A stretch of 64,000 nt of DNA from Azolla caroliniana. Its lineage: Eukaryota; Polypodiophyta. Position numbers and translations under genes: made by a program. Of this stretch, positions 51,464-60,708 are shown piece after piece. How positions within the stretch are numbered: position 1 is the first letter of the stretch; every line of letters begins with the position of its first letter. The stretch lies in contig JBHGNT010000011.1 of assembly GCA_043228905.1 (NCBI GenBank), positions 3,658,001-3,722,000 of the forward strand, written 5' to 3'. The notes under the pieces were generated by a model that saw only the letters and a list, made by a program, of their open reading frames with translations, was not told the DNA's origin and made no database searches.

Positions 51464-53718
51464 TCACTCCGGCATGGGGTGTCTTACCAGTCTGATTCTC
51501 TTCCGGCATGCATCCAGCTTGTCGGGTATCAACACTTTGGTCAGCATATCTGACCCGTTCTCGGCCGTGTGGATCTTCGTTAGTGCGAACTCTTGGTCAT
51601 CTACTCTTTCCCGGATCCAGTGATACCTCCGCTGGATGTGCTTCGTCCGGGAATGGTAGGCCACATTCTTAGCAAGGTGGATGGCACTTTGACTATCGCA
51701 ATAGAGTCGGTATTCATCTTGCCGGATACCGAGCTCTCCGATGAAGTCCTTCATCCATAATATTTCCTTGCCGGCCTCAACAGCCGCCATGTACTCCACC
51801 TCTGTGGTTGACAATGCAACCGTCTTCTGCAGCCTCGACTGCCATGAAACAACTCCCCCTGCATATGTCATTACATACCCGGATGTAGACCGGATGGTAT
51901 CCACATCAGCTGACATGTCCGAATCAGTGAAACCGTCAAGTTGAGGTTTTCCGTAGCCGAATCGAAGACACATATTTGAAGTGCCCTTCAAATACCGGAG
52001 TATCCATTTGACCGCGTTCCAGTGCTCCTTGCCGGGATTGCTCATAAACCGGCTCACCACTCCGACTGCGTATCCAATGTCCGGTCGGGTACAAACCATT
52101 GCGTACATCAAGCTCCCTACGACAGAGGCATATGGGATCTTCATCATATCCGCCTTCTCTGCTTTCGTCTTCGGGCTTTGCTTACTGGATAGCTTGCAGT
52201 TTGCCGGAAGTGTCGATCCGACCGGTTTCGCATCTGACATGTTGAACCGGTGAAGCACCTTTGTCACGTACTTCTCTTGTGACAGGCATAATTGCTTCTT
52301 TGACCGGTCCCGAATGATGTGCATCCCCAACATCTGTCTTGTCGGACCCAAGTCTTTCATTGAGAAGGTCCGGTTGAGAGCCTTCTTCAGCATCCGTATT
52401 TTTACTTGGTCTCGTCCGACGATCAACATGTCATCCACGTACAGGAGGAGTATCAGGAAGTCCCCTCCTTCGAACTTCTTCACAAACACGCAGTGATCGG
52501 CCTGCGTCTTGTGGTACCCTTGATTGGTCATGAAGGAGTCGAACTTCCGGTACCATTGCCGGGGAGCCTGCTTCAGTCCGTACAGGCTCTTCTTCAACCG
52601 GCATACCAGGTGCTCCTTCCCTTTCTCCACAAATCCTTCCGGTTGCTGCATGTAGATCTCCTCTTCGAGGTCGATGTGAAGGAATGCCGTCTTCACGTCC
52701 AGCTGCTCTACCTCGAGGTCCATGCTTGCTGCTATACTCAACACTGTCCGGATGGAGGTCATCTTTACTACCGGGGCAAATATCTCGTCGAAGTCCACGC
52801 CCTTCTTCTGTTGGAACCCCTTCACCACGATCCTGGCTTTGTATCTCGGGGGGTTGCCGGCATCTCCCGGTTTCAACTTGTACACCCACTTGTTTCGGAG
52901 TGCCCGCTTTCCTTTCGGAAACTCAACCAATTCGTACATATGGTTCTCATGCAGGGAATCCATCTCCCATCTCGTCCTGCATGGCACTTAACCATTTTCG
53001 GATGTGGGTGTCATCCTTCACTTCTTCGAAGCTTTCCGGCTCTCCCTCATCGGTCAGCAGCACATGCTCTGCATCCGGAAATCTCCGGGGGGCCCTTCTC
53101 TCTCTGAGAGGATATCTCCGTCTTTGGGCTTCGGTAGCCGGCTCCTCCATTGAGCGTCTTGTCCTCCATGAAGATAATATCTTGACTCCGGAATACCTTC
53201 TTGTCGACCGGGTCCCACACTCGGTAGCCGAACTCATCGTCACCGTAACCGAGGAATATGCATGGCCGGGTCTTTGGATCTAACTTTCCTCTCCGGTCCT
53301 TTGCTACATGCACGTACACGAGACACCCAAACACCTTCAAATGCCGGTAGGACACTTCCTTACCGGTCCACACTCTCTGTGGCGTGTCTCCATCCAAGGG
53401 TACTGAGGGTGATCTATTTATCACGTATGTCGTTGTCGATAGTGCCTCAGCCCAAAACTTCTTGGATAGTTTTGCATGCGCTAGCATACTCCAGACCCTC
53501 TCCATTATGGTCTGGTTCATCCTCTCGGCCAGTCCGTTTAGTTCTGGCGTCTTCGGCACGGTAAATTCGAGCCGGATTCCCTTCGAGCGACAGTACTCCT
53601 CGAACTGCCCCCGGTACTCTCCTCCGTTATCTGCTCGAACCGCCTTCAGCTTCCGGCCGGTTTCTCTTTCCACTCTCGTGTGGAGCTCTTTGAAGACGGA
53701 TAACACCTGATCCTTCGT
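51464..53718 (-). pseudogene. copia C integrase core, RT and RNase H remnant
   Basis: Integrase enters at STKDQVLSVFKELH (53718), with RADNGGEY and ELNGLAERMNQT, then RHLKVFGCLVYVHV. About 55 codons of the acidic connection present in D are deleted near 53140. YPLRERRAPRRFPDAEHVL follows. A 7-bp tandem duplication (CCATCTC, about 52960-52975) shifts the frame in MQDEM/DSLHEN. From 52987 the RT and RNase H are open for about 507 codons: LDVKTAFLHIDLEE, LLYVDDMLIVG, GFTDSDMSAD, STTEVEYMAA (E-A-E changed to E-V-E), YCDSQSAIHLAKN. The stop is at 51464, 10 bp from the LTR. Confidence 0.88.
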
Positions 53719-54204
53719 GCTCACAGATCTTTGCCACAGGCGGCGGTTACAACAGAGGCAACAACCTCTTTCTCTCTCTCTCTCTCTCTGTACAGTTACA
53801 CACACACTCTATTTTCTTGCACCAACAAGAAATGAACAACGACAACATCATAACTAAAAGTTTGCCCTAAGTCATATTTATACTAATATGACTTTTCGGC
53901 TATTTACAAATATAGCCTTGATGGACTCTCAGAAACATATTTACGAATATGTCTCTTCATCCGGTTCTCCGTAGCCGGGTACTCTTCATTCTGTCCATAC
54001 CGGGTCTGCACCATCCGGCTCTCCGTAGCCGGGTACTCCTCATCCGGTCTTCACCGGGTCTGCACCATCCGGCTCTCCGTAGCCGAGTACTCCTCATCCG
54101 GTCTTCACCGGGTCTGCACCATCCGGCTCTCTGTAGCCGGGTACTCCTCATCCGGTCTTTACCGGGTCTGTATCATCCGGCTCTCCGTAGCCGGGTCCTC
54201 CTCA
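53719..54204 (-). repeat. truncated 5' LTR of C
   Basis: Part of an LTR matching 50850-51390: CAGGCGGCGGTTACAACAGA, a CT run at 53769-53791, TATTTATACTAATATGAC, and about four 54-bp palindrome-bearing repeats at 53960-54200. Both ends are lost: the left at the integrase junction, the right at J's RT. Confidence 0.8.
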
Positions 54205-54770
54205 TTCGGTTTCGACTGGACCGATTAACATTCTACTATATGTCAATGATTTGGTCATCACCGGTGCCGACCTAGAAGAAATCGGCCGAGTAAAGTCTCA
54301 ACTTGCAGCATCATTCGAAGTGAAGGATCTAGGGGACCTTCATTACTTCCTCAGGGTCAAAGTGATTCGAAACCCCGAAGGCATATTGATCAGCCAACGC
54401 CATTATGTGTTGAATATGCTCTTGAAGTTTGGAATGGCAGATTCTAAATCCGTTTCAAGTCCTTTGGATAGAAACGTGAAGCTTCACCAAAATTCAGTAA
54501 CAGTGTGTGACCCGACACGGTTCAGACAAATCGTTGAAAGCCTCATTTACTTCATGGTCACTTGACCGGACCAGAGTTACTTGGTCTGCTTGATTAGTCA
54601 ATTCATGTCATAGCCAAAGGTTGAACACATTTAGTGCGCTTAAAGGATATTGTGATATGCTAGCAACACTAAGGATAGGGTGTTGCTATATCATGCAGGA
54701 GTAGCCGAGGAACTAGTCGGCTACATGGATGCCGATTGGGCCGGAAATTCCGGTGATCGCAGGTCAACAT
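54205..54770 (+). pseudogene. copia J late RT to RNase H start
   Basis: Frame reads TGPINILLYVNDLVITGADL, where the catalytic YVDD is YVND, then FEVKDLGDLHYFLRVKVIRN, QRHYVLNMLLKFGMADSKS, a stop after YFMVT, several more stops, and ELVGYMDADWAGNSGDRRST. It breaks at the AACAT target site of D and continues at 60571. Confidence 0.85.
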
Positions 54771-55611
54771 TGTTGGGAATAGACCCTCTATTCACCTTCA
54801 CCACTCGGCCACAACCAAGTTCTCACGGATCAATGCAGCAGAAAATAGGAACCACACGGAGATTCAAAACGCGAGTACACAGGAATTAACGTGGAAAACC
54901 CTAGACGGGAAAAACCACGGGAGTACAAGACTCCAAACAACACTATACAGAGGAAGTATACAATGGCGAGCTGCAAGGCGACGACCTTGAGCTCGCTGTC
55001 CTCGCCACAGACGGCGGAAATACACAGAGGCGTAGTCCTCTTCCTCTCCCTCACACTCTATCTCTCTCTCTCTCTCTCTCACGGCTGCTCCCTCTTCACT
55101 CCTCTTGAGTGGAAAATCAGAAAAAATGATCAGCGGCATGAGAACTATTTGCCCTAAGTCATATTTATACACATATGACTTTCGGGCTATTTACAAATAT
55201 AGCCTCAAGGGCCCTTGGCAAACATATTCACAAATATGTCCCCGCATCCGGATCTCTCTCCGGGTACATTCATCGTCCGGCTCCGTAACCGGGGTTCTTC
55301 AGCATCCGGCTCCGTAGCCGGGGTATTCATCATCCGGCTCCGTAACCGGGGTTCTTCAGCATCCGGCTCCGTAGCCGGGGTCTTCGTCATCCGGCTCCGT
55401 AACCGGGGTTCTTCAGCATCCGGCTCCGTAGCCGGGGTCTTCGTCATCCGGTTCCGTAACCGGGTACTCTTCATCATCCGGATCCGCATCCGGGTACACT
55501 TCATCCGGCTTCATGCCGGGTACTCTTCATCATCCGGTTCCGTAATCGCAACCGGGCTTGCCGTCATTTATCTCCGGGGACATCCCATCCGGAGGGACCG
55601 AAATCCCAACA
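54771..55611 (-). repeat. 3' LTR of D
   Basis: 841 bp; minus strand begins TGTTGGGATTTCGGTCCCTC. TATA box GTATAAATAT on the minus strand at 55161-55170. (CT)n run on the plus strand at 55060-55080. The palindrome array lies at 55240-55556 in U3. Confidence 0.95.
55240..55556 (-). promoter_or_regulatory. palindrome array in U3 of D
   Basis: Seven or so copies of CCGGCTCCGTARCCGG-type palindromes plus variants (CCGGATCCGCATCCGG, CCGGCTTCATGCCGG) spaced 25-29 bp, arranged in a 57-bp higher-order unit. Each can form a short stem with a 4-nt loop. They lie upstream of the minus-strand TATA box, where enhancer elements would be. An equal array sits at 60194-60510 in the other LTR. Confidence 0.7.
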
Positions 55612-55621
55612 AACTCCCCCT

Positions 55622-58600
55622 TCACTTCGGCATGGGATGTCTCTCCAATCCAATCCTCTTCCGGCATGCTTCCAACTTGTCGGGTGTGAGCACTTTGGTC
55701 AGCATATCTGAGCCGTTCTCGTCCGTGTGGATCTTCGTCAGCACGAACTCCTTGTCTTCTATCCTTTCCCGGATCCAGTGATATCTTCGCTGGATGTGTT
55801 TCGTCCGGGAATGGTAGGCCGCGTTCTTCGCAAGGTGGATGGCACTCTGACTGTCGCAGTAGAGTCGGTACTCCTCCTGCCGGATACCGAGCTCTCTAAT
55901 GAAGTCCTTCATCCATATTATTTCCTTGCCGGCTTCAACAGCTGCCATGTACTCCGCCTCCGTGGTTGACAACGCAACCGTCTTCTGCAGCCTCGACTGC
56001 CACGAAATAGCTCCCCCTGCATACGTCATCACATACCCTGATGTGGACCGGCTGGTATCTGCATCAGCCGACATATCCGAATCAGTAAAGCCGTCGAGTT
56101 CGGGCTTACCGGAGCCGAATCGGAGGCTCACGTTTCCCGTGCCCTTCAGGTATCGGAGTATCCACTTGACCGCGTTCCAGTGCTCCTTGCCGGGATTGCT
56201 CATGTACCGGCTCACCACTCCGACTGCATATCCGATGTCCGGTCTCGTACACACCATGGCGTACATCAGGCTCCCGACGGCTGAGGCATATGGCACTTTC
56301 ATCATATCCTCCTTTTCAGCCTTTGTCTTGGGGCTTTGCTTGCTGGACAGCTTGCAGTTTGCCGGGAGGGTCGACCCGACCGGTCTTGCTTCCGACATGT
56401 TGAACCGGTGAAGCACCTTCGTCACGTACTTCTCCTGTGACAGCCACAACTGCTTCTTCTTCCGGTCCCGGATGATGTGCATCCCTAGTATTTGCCTCGC
56501 CGGACCCAGGTCCTTCATTGAGAAGGTTCGGTGAAGAGCCTTCTTCAGCATCCGTATCTTGACCTGGTCCCGTCCGACGATCAACATGTCGTCCACGTAC
56601 AGGAGGAGTATTAGAAAGTCTCCTCCTTCGAACTTCTTCACAAACACGCAGTGGTCGGACTGCGTTTTGAGGTACCCTTCGTCGGTCATGAAGGAGTCGA
56701 ACTTCCGGTACCATTGCCGGGGAGCCTGCTTCAGTCCGTAAAGGCTCTTCTTCAACCGGCATACCAGGTGCTCCTTCCCTTCCTTCTCGAATCCTTCCGG
56801 TTGCTGCATGTAGATCTCTTCTTCGAGGTCACCGTGAAGGAATGCCGTCTTCACGTCCATCTGTTCTACCTCGAGGTCCATGCTTGCCGCTATGCTCAGC
56901 ACCGTCCGGATGGAGGTCATCTTCACTACCGGGGCAAATATCTCGTCGAAGTCGACGCCCTTCTTTTGCTGAAACCCCTTCACCACGATCCTGGCTTTGT
57001 ATCTCGGGGAATTTCCGACATCTCCCGGTTTCAGCTTGAACACCCACTTGTTTCGAAGTGCCCGCTTTCCTTTCGGCAACTCCACAAGTTCAAATGTGTG
57101 GTTCTCATGCAGGGAATCCATCTCGTCCTGCATGGCACTCAACCACCTGCGGCTCTGGGTGTCATGCTTTGCTTCTTCAAAGCTCTCCGGCTCCCCCTCG
57201 TCGGTTAGCAGCACGTGCTCTGGTTCCGGAAATCTCCGGGGGGCCCTTCTCTCTCTTAGAGGATATCTCCGTTCCGGAGCTTCGGTAACCGGTTCTTCCG
57301 ATTCTTCTTCATCCGAATCTATTTCGGGACCGGGGCCGGTTCCGGTATCGTTTTCATCTTCTTCGGCCGGTTCTGTTTCTTCACCGTCTTCGGCCGGATC
57401 CTCGAGTGCTAACCGGTCCCTTGCCGGTCGGGACTGCTCCTCGTAGAGTTGATCCTCACCGGTCGACTTGGAGCTCTTCACCTTCTTCTCCGACTCCCAG
57501 TCGGCGAGTGTCTTGTCCTCCATGAAGATGATGTCTCGACTCCTGAATATCTTCTTGTCGACCGGGTCCCATACTCGGTAGCCGAACTCGTCGTCGCCGT
57601 AACCGAGGAATATGCATGGCCGGGTCTTTGGATCTAGCTTTCCTCTCCGGTCCTTTGCCACATGCACGTATGCGAGACACCCGAACACCTTCAGATGCCG
57701 GTAGGATACTTCCCTACCGGTCCACACTCTCTGCGGCGTGTCTCCGTCCAAAGGTACTGAGGGTGATCTGTTTATCACATATGTCGCCGTCGACATTGCC
57801 TCAGCCCAAAATCCCTTGGGTAATTTCGCATGCGCCAGCATACTCCGGACCCTCTCCATTATGGTCCGGTTCATCCTCTCGGCCAGCCCGTTCAGTTCCG
57901 GCGTCTTCGGCACAGTAAACTCGAGTCGGATTCCCTTCGAGCGACAGTACTCCTGGAACTGCCCTCGGTATTCCCCTCCGTTATCCGCTCGTATCGCTTT
58001 CAGCTTCTTGCCGGATTCCCTTTCCACTCTCGCGTGGAGATCTTTGAAGACGCACAACACTTGGTCCTTTGTCTTCAACGGTGCCGTCCACAGTCTTCGG
58101 CTGTGATCATCTATGAATGTTACGAAGTACTGGGCTCCGCCATGTGACTTCGTCTCTACCTGACACACGTCAGTGTGCACCAACTCCAATGGTGCGCTAC
58201 GTCTCGTCGGTGGCCTTGAGTGGAAGGAGGTTCGGTTCTGCTTACCGGCCAGGCAATCGGTGCACTTCTCCAGGTGCACATGCTTCACTGGGATGAGGTT
58301 GTCTTCTGCAAGCCTCTTCATCCCCTTCTCACTCATGTGGCACAGTCTCTTGTGCCACAGCTCACCGGCAGTGTCGGCTGCCACATTCAGCTCTTCCGGA
58401 CATAACCGGGCATTCATCAGGTACAGTGTGTTGACTTTCCGGGCCCGAGCCACTATCAGGCTCCCCTTGCTGAACTTCATTACGCCGTTCCGGATGCTAC
58501 CTGTGTAGCCTTCATCGTCTAGCCTCCCGGCCGAAATCAGGTTCAATCGAACCTCCGGAACGTGTCGGACATCCTTCAGCAGCATTTTGCATCCGGTCGG

Positions 58601-59695
58601 GGTTGTCAACCACACGTCTCCTATGCCGGCAATCCGGCACGTACCTTCATTTCCCATCCGAACACAGCCATGCTCGCCGGCTGTGTAGGATGAGAAGTAT
58701 CTTCTCTCCGGGGTCAGGTGGAACGATGCTCCGGAATCGACCACCCAGGTCGTCTCATCGCCGGCAACGTTTAGCTCACCTTCTTCGGTGATGAGCATGA
58801 TTTCCTCTTCACTTGCCGCGAGTGCCGTCGTTCCTTTCCGGTCCTGTCCTCGCCGATCCGAACCATTCCGGTCCGTGGCTCCCCGGTATGCACCGTTTCT
58901 CTCCGGTGACTTCTTCGAATCGGTGTTGTCGGTTCCATTGTCTTTTCGGTAATGCCGACAATTCTTTCGGAAGTGCCCCGGCTTCCCACAGTGGAAGCAT
59001 GTGGGCCTTCCTCTTGACTGCGACCGGGTCCCCGACTTCTCCCGTCTTTGCGGACTCCGGTTCCATTGTCTTCCCCGATCCGATTCGGTAAACAGCATCT
59101 TCGGGTCAGAGGCCGGTTCCTTATCTCTCCGACGCGCTTCTTCATTCAGAATACTTGTCTTTACCGTTTGTAAGGACAAGTTATCTTCGGTGCACGAGGT
59201 GCTGAGAGTCACCACCAAGTTCTCCCAGCTTTCCGGCAATGTACACATCAGGATGATGGCTTGCATTGCATCCTCCAACGGGAACTTGATCGCCGCAAGC
59301 TGATTCACGAATCCCATGAACGTGCTTACGTGTTCCACCATACTCTCGCCGTCCCGGTACTTGAGATTCACTATCTTCCTCATCAGGGAGGTCCGGTTCA
59401 ACGCATTCTTCCTCTCGTAGAGGCCCGACAGCTTCTTCCACATCTCATATGCGTTGGTGTCGTTTGCCACATGTTGTAGGACGCTCACGTCGACGTATTG
59501 TCGGATCGTCGCTACGGCTTTCCGGTTCAGGAGCTTCCACTCCGACTCAAGTACCCCTTTCGGTATTTCCGACCTGTCAATCGGTTCGTACAGGTCCCGA
59601 ACAATCAGAAGGTCCTCCATCTTGATCTTCCAGTCGGCGTAATTCTGTGCATTCAGCACCATCATCATCGGCTGCCCGCTGCCGCCGCCTTCCAT
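55622..59695 (-). CDS. copia D gag-pol polyprotein (intact)
   Basis: 1,357 aa from the ATG at 59695 (MEGGGSGQPMMMVLNAQNYA). The frame is open further upstream through the PBS into the LTR, but only from a GTG, so I prefer this ATG. Order: gag about 1-210 (NYADWKIKMEDLL); CCHC CFHCGKPGHFRKNC at 233-246; protease DSGAS at 320-324; pre-integrase zinc (WHKRLCH...CTDC) about 447-482; integrase D509 (VHTDV), D571 (RADNGGEY), E606 (NGLAERMN), a spacing one shorter than the usual 35; acidic connection about 740-820 and YPLRERRAPRRF; RT LDVKTAFLHG-type sequence (here MDVKTAFLHG) and YVDD at 1033-1036; RNase H TDSD, TEAEY, YCDSQ. The stop is 10 bp before the LTR. No defect is seen, so it is potentially autonomous. 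Confidence 0.96.
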   Translation of the reverse strand: MEGGGSGQPMMMVLNAQNYADWKIKMEDLLIVRDLYEPIDRSEIPKGVLESEWKLLNRKAVATIRQYVDVSVLQHVANDTNAYEMWKKLSGLYERKNALNRTSLMRKIVNLKYRDGESMVEHVSTFMGFVNQLAAIKFPLEDAMQAIILMCTLPESWENLVVTLSTSCTEDNLSLQTVKTSILNEEARRRDKEPASDPKMLFTESDRGRQWNRSPQRREKSGTRSQSRGRPTCFHCGKPGHFRKNCRHYRKDNGTDNTDSKKSPERNGAYRGATDRNGSDRRGQDRKGTTALAASEEEIMLITEEGELNVAGDETTWVVDSGASFHLTPERRYFSSYTAGEHGCVRMGNEGTCRIAGIGDVWLTTPTGCKMLLKDVRHVPEVRLNLISAGRLDDEGYTGSIRNGVMKFSKGSLIVARARKVNTLYLMNARLCPEELNVAADTAGELWHKRLCHMSEKGMKRLAEDNLIPVKHVHLEKCTDCLAGKQNRTSFHSRPPTRRSAPLELVHTDVCQVETKSHGGAQYFVTFIDDHSRRLWTAPLKTKDQVLCVFKDLHARVERESGKKLKAIRADNGGEYRGQFQEYCRSKGIRLEFTVPKTPELNGLAERMNRTIMERVRSMLAHAKLPKGFWAEAMSTATYVINRSPSVPLDGDTPQRVWTGREVSYRHLKVFGCLAYVHVAKDRRGKLDPKTRPCIFLGYGDDEFGYRVWDPVDKKIFRSRDIIFMEDKTLADWESEKKVKSSKSTGEDQLYEEQSRPARDRLALEDPAEDGEETEPAEEDENDTGTGPGPEIDSDEEESEEPVTEAPERRYPLRERRAPRRFPEPEHVLLTDEGEPESFEEAKHDTQSRRWLSAMQDEMDSLHENHTFELVELPKGKRALRNKWVFKLKPGDVGNSPRYKARIVVKGFQQKKGVDFDEIFAPVVKMTSIRTVLSIAASMDLEVEQMDVKTAFLHGDLEEEIYMQQPEGFEKEGKEHLVCRLKKSLYGLKQAPRQWYRKFDSFMTDEGYLKTQSDHCVFVKKFEGGDFLILLLYVDDMLIVGRDQVKIRMLKKALHRTFSMKDLGPARQILGMHIIRDRKKKQLWLSQEKYVTKVLHRFNMSEARPVGSTLPANCKLSSKQSPKTKAEKEDMMKVPYASAVGSLMYAMVCTRPDIGYAVGVVSRYMSNPGKEHWNAVKWILRYLKGTGNVSLRFGSGKPELDGFTDSDMSADADTSRSTSGYVMTYAGGAISWQSRLQKTVALSTTEAEYMAAVEAGKEIIWMKDFIRELGIRQEEYRLYCDSQSAIHLAKNAAYHSRTKHIQRRYHWIRERIEDKEFVLTKIHTDENGSDMLTKVLTPDKLEACRKRIGLERHPMPK

Positions 59696-59709
59696 TTTCT
59701 GCAACAGTC

Positions 59710-59721
59710 GCTCTGATACCA
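59710..59721 (-). other. PBS of D
   Basis: GCTCTGATACCA on the plus strand (TGGTATCAGAGC on the element strand), three bases from the LTR. The gag ATG is only 14 nt downstream, so D has almost no leader, as in B. Confidence 0.9.
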
Positions 59722-59724
59722 GTT

Positions 59725-60565
59725 TGTTGGGAATAGACCCTCTATTCACCTTCACCACTCGGCCACAACCAAGTTCTCACGGATCAATGCAGCAGAAAAT
59801 AGGAACCACACGGAGATTCAAAACGCGAGTACACAGGAATTAACGTGGAAAACCCTAGACGGGAAAAACCACGGGAGTACAAGACTCCAAACAACACTAT
59901 ACAGAGGAAGTATACAATGGCGAGCTGCAAGGCGACGACCTTGAGCTCGCTGTCCTCGCCACAGACGGCGGAAATACACAGAGGCGTAGTCCTCTTCCTC
60001 TCCCTCACACTCTATCTCTCTCTCTCTCTCTCTCACGGCTGCTCCCTCTTCACTCCTCTTGAGTGGAAAATCAGAAAAAATGATCAGCGGCATGAGAACT
60101 ATTTGCCCTAAGTCATATTTATACACATATGACTTTCGGGCTATTTACAAATATAGCCTCAAGGGCCCTTGGCAAACATATTCACAAATATGTCCCCGCA
60201 TCCGGATCTCTCTCCGGGTACATTCATCGTCCGGCTCCGTAACCGGGGTTCTTCAGCATCCGGCTCCGTAGCCGGGGTATTCATCATCCGGCTCCGTAAC
60301 CGGGGTTCTTCAGCATCCGGCTCCGTAGCCGGGGTCTTCGTCATCCGGCTCCGTAACCGGGGTTCTTCAGCATCCGGCTCCGTAGCCGGGGTCTTCGTCA
60401 TCCGGTTCCGTAACCGGGTACTCTTCATCATCCGGATCCGCATCCGGGTACACTTCATCCGGCTTCATGCCGGGTACTCTTCATCATCCGGTTCCGTAAC
60501 CGCAACCGGGCTTGCCGTCATTTATCTCCGGGGACATCCCATCCGGAGGGACCGAAATCCCAACA
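59725..60565 (-). repeat. 5' LTR of D
   Basis: 841 bp; differs from the 3' LTR at 60500 only, by my reading. Minus-strand TATA at 60115-60124; palindrome array 60194-60510. Confidence 0.95.
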
Positions 60566-60570
60566 AACAT

Positions 60571-60708
60571 TTGGGTTCGCGTCTTCATTGGGAAGCGTCA
60601 CAATTTCCTGAAGTAGTAAACAACAACCAATAGTGGCACTGTCGAGCATTGAAGACGAGTATCGAGGGGTGGCTATCGCTACGTGCAAAGACATTTGTAT
60701 CTGAATCA
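60571..60708 (+). pseudogene. copia J RNase H, final visible piece
   Basis: Resumes the J frame after D: FGFASSLGSVTIS, a stop, then SSKQQPIVALSSIEDEYRGV (SSTEAEY equivalent reading SSIEDEY) and AIATCKDICI. It stops at about 60708 where antisense E begins. The rest of RNase H, the polypurine tract and the 3' LTR are absent. Confidence 0.8.

Larger units (their letters stand above)
50599..54204 (-). mobile_element. copia element C (D family), internally deleted
   Basis: Antisense to J. It has a full 3' LTR (50599-51453), RNase H, RT and the latter part of integrase. The sequence jumps at about 53718 from the integrase core to the middle of the 5' LTR (53719-54204), so the early integrase, protease, gag, PBS and part of the LTR are gone. 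The 5' outer end of that LTR is also missing, so no TSD can be shown. Related to D and B. Confidence 0.85.
54771..60565 (-). mobile_element. copia element D: complete, intact and young
   Basis: 5,795 bp with 841-bp LTRs that differ at a single base (55546 T, 60500 C). TSD AACAT lies at 54766-54770 and 60566-60570. It has a PBS, a 1,357-aa gag-pol frame and a polypurine tract. Inserted into RNase H of J, antisense to it. B and C are relatives. Confidence 0.97.
37000..60708 (+). mobile_element. copia element J: old, scattered by later insertions
   Basis: G-like copia element whose own DNA is limited to the 5' LTR and leader (37000-37468), gag (48823-49503 and 50186-50598), late RT to RNase H (54205-54770) and RNase H (60571-60708). 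Interruptions, left to right, are solo LTR K (itself containing I, which contains H), the hAT-like MITE, C and D. The protease, integrase and early RT are missing; they should lie where C sits and were probably lost with C's right end. No 3' LTR remains: J stops against antisense fragment E. The assignment of all pieces to one element is inferred from order, strand and family. Confidence 0.7.

Noticed and set aside
50999-51553. 184-codon plus-strand frame with an 18-aa repeat
   Set aside because: It arises from the 54-bp LTR repeats having a length divisible by three; no start context or homology. The similar frames at 55215 and 60169 come from the 57-bp repeats of D.
52406-53107. 233-codon plus-strand frame
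   Set aside because: It is the antisense shadow of the C RT coding region; the minus frame has all the RT motifs.
55622-59758. Longer D polyprotein starting inside the LTR at 59758
   Set aside because: The codon at 59758 is GTG and lies in the LTR; the first ATG (59695) lies just after the PBS and gives the normal copia gag start.
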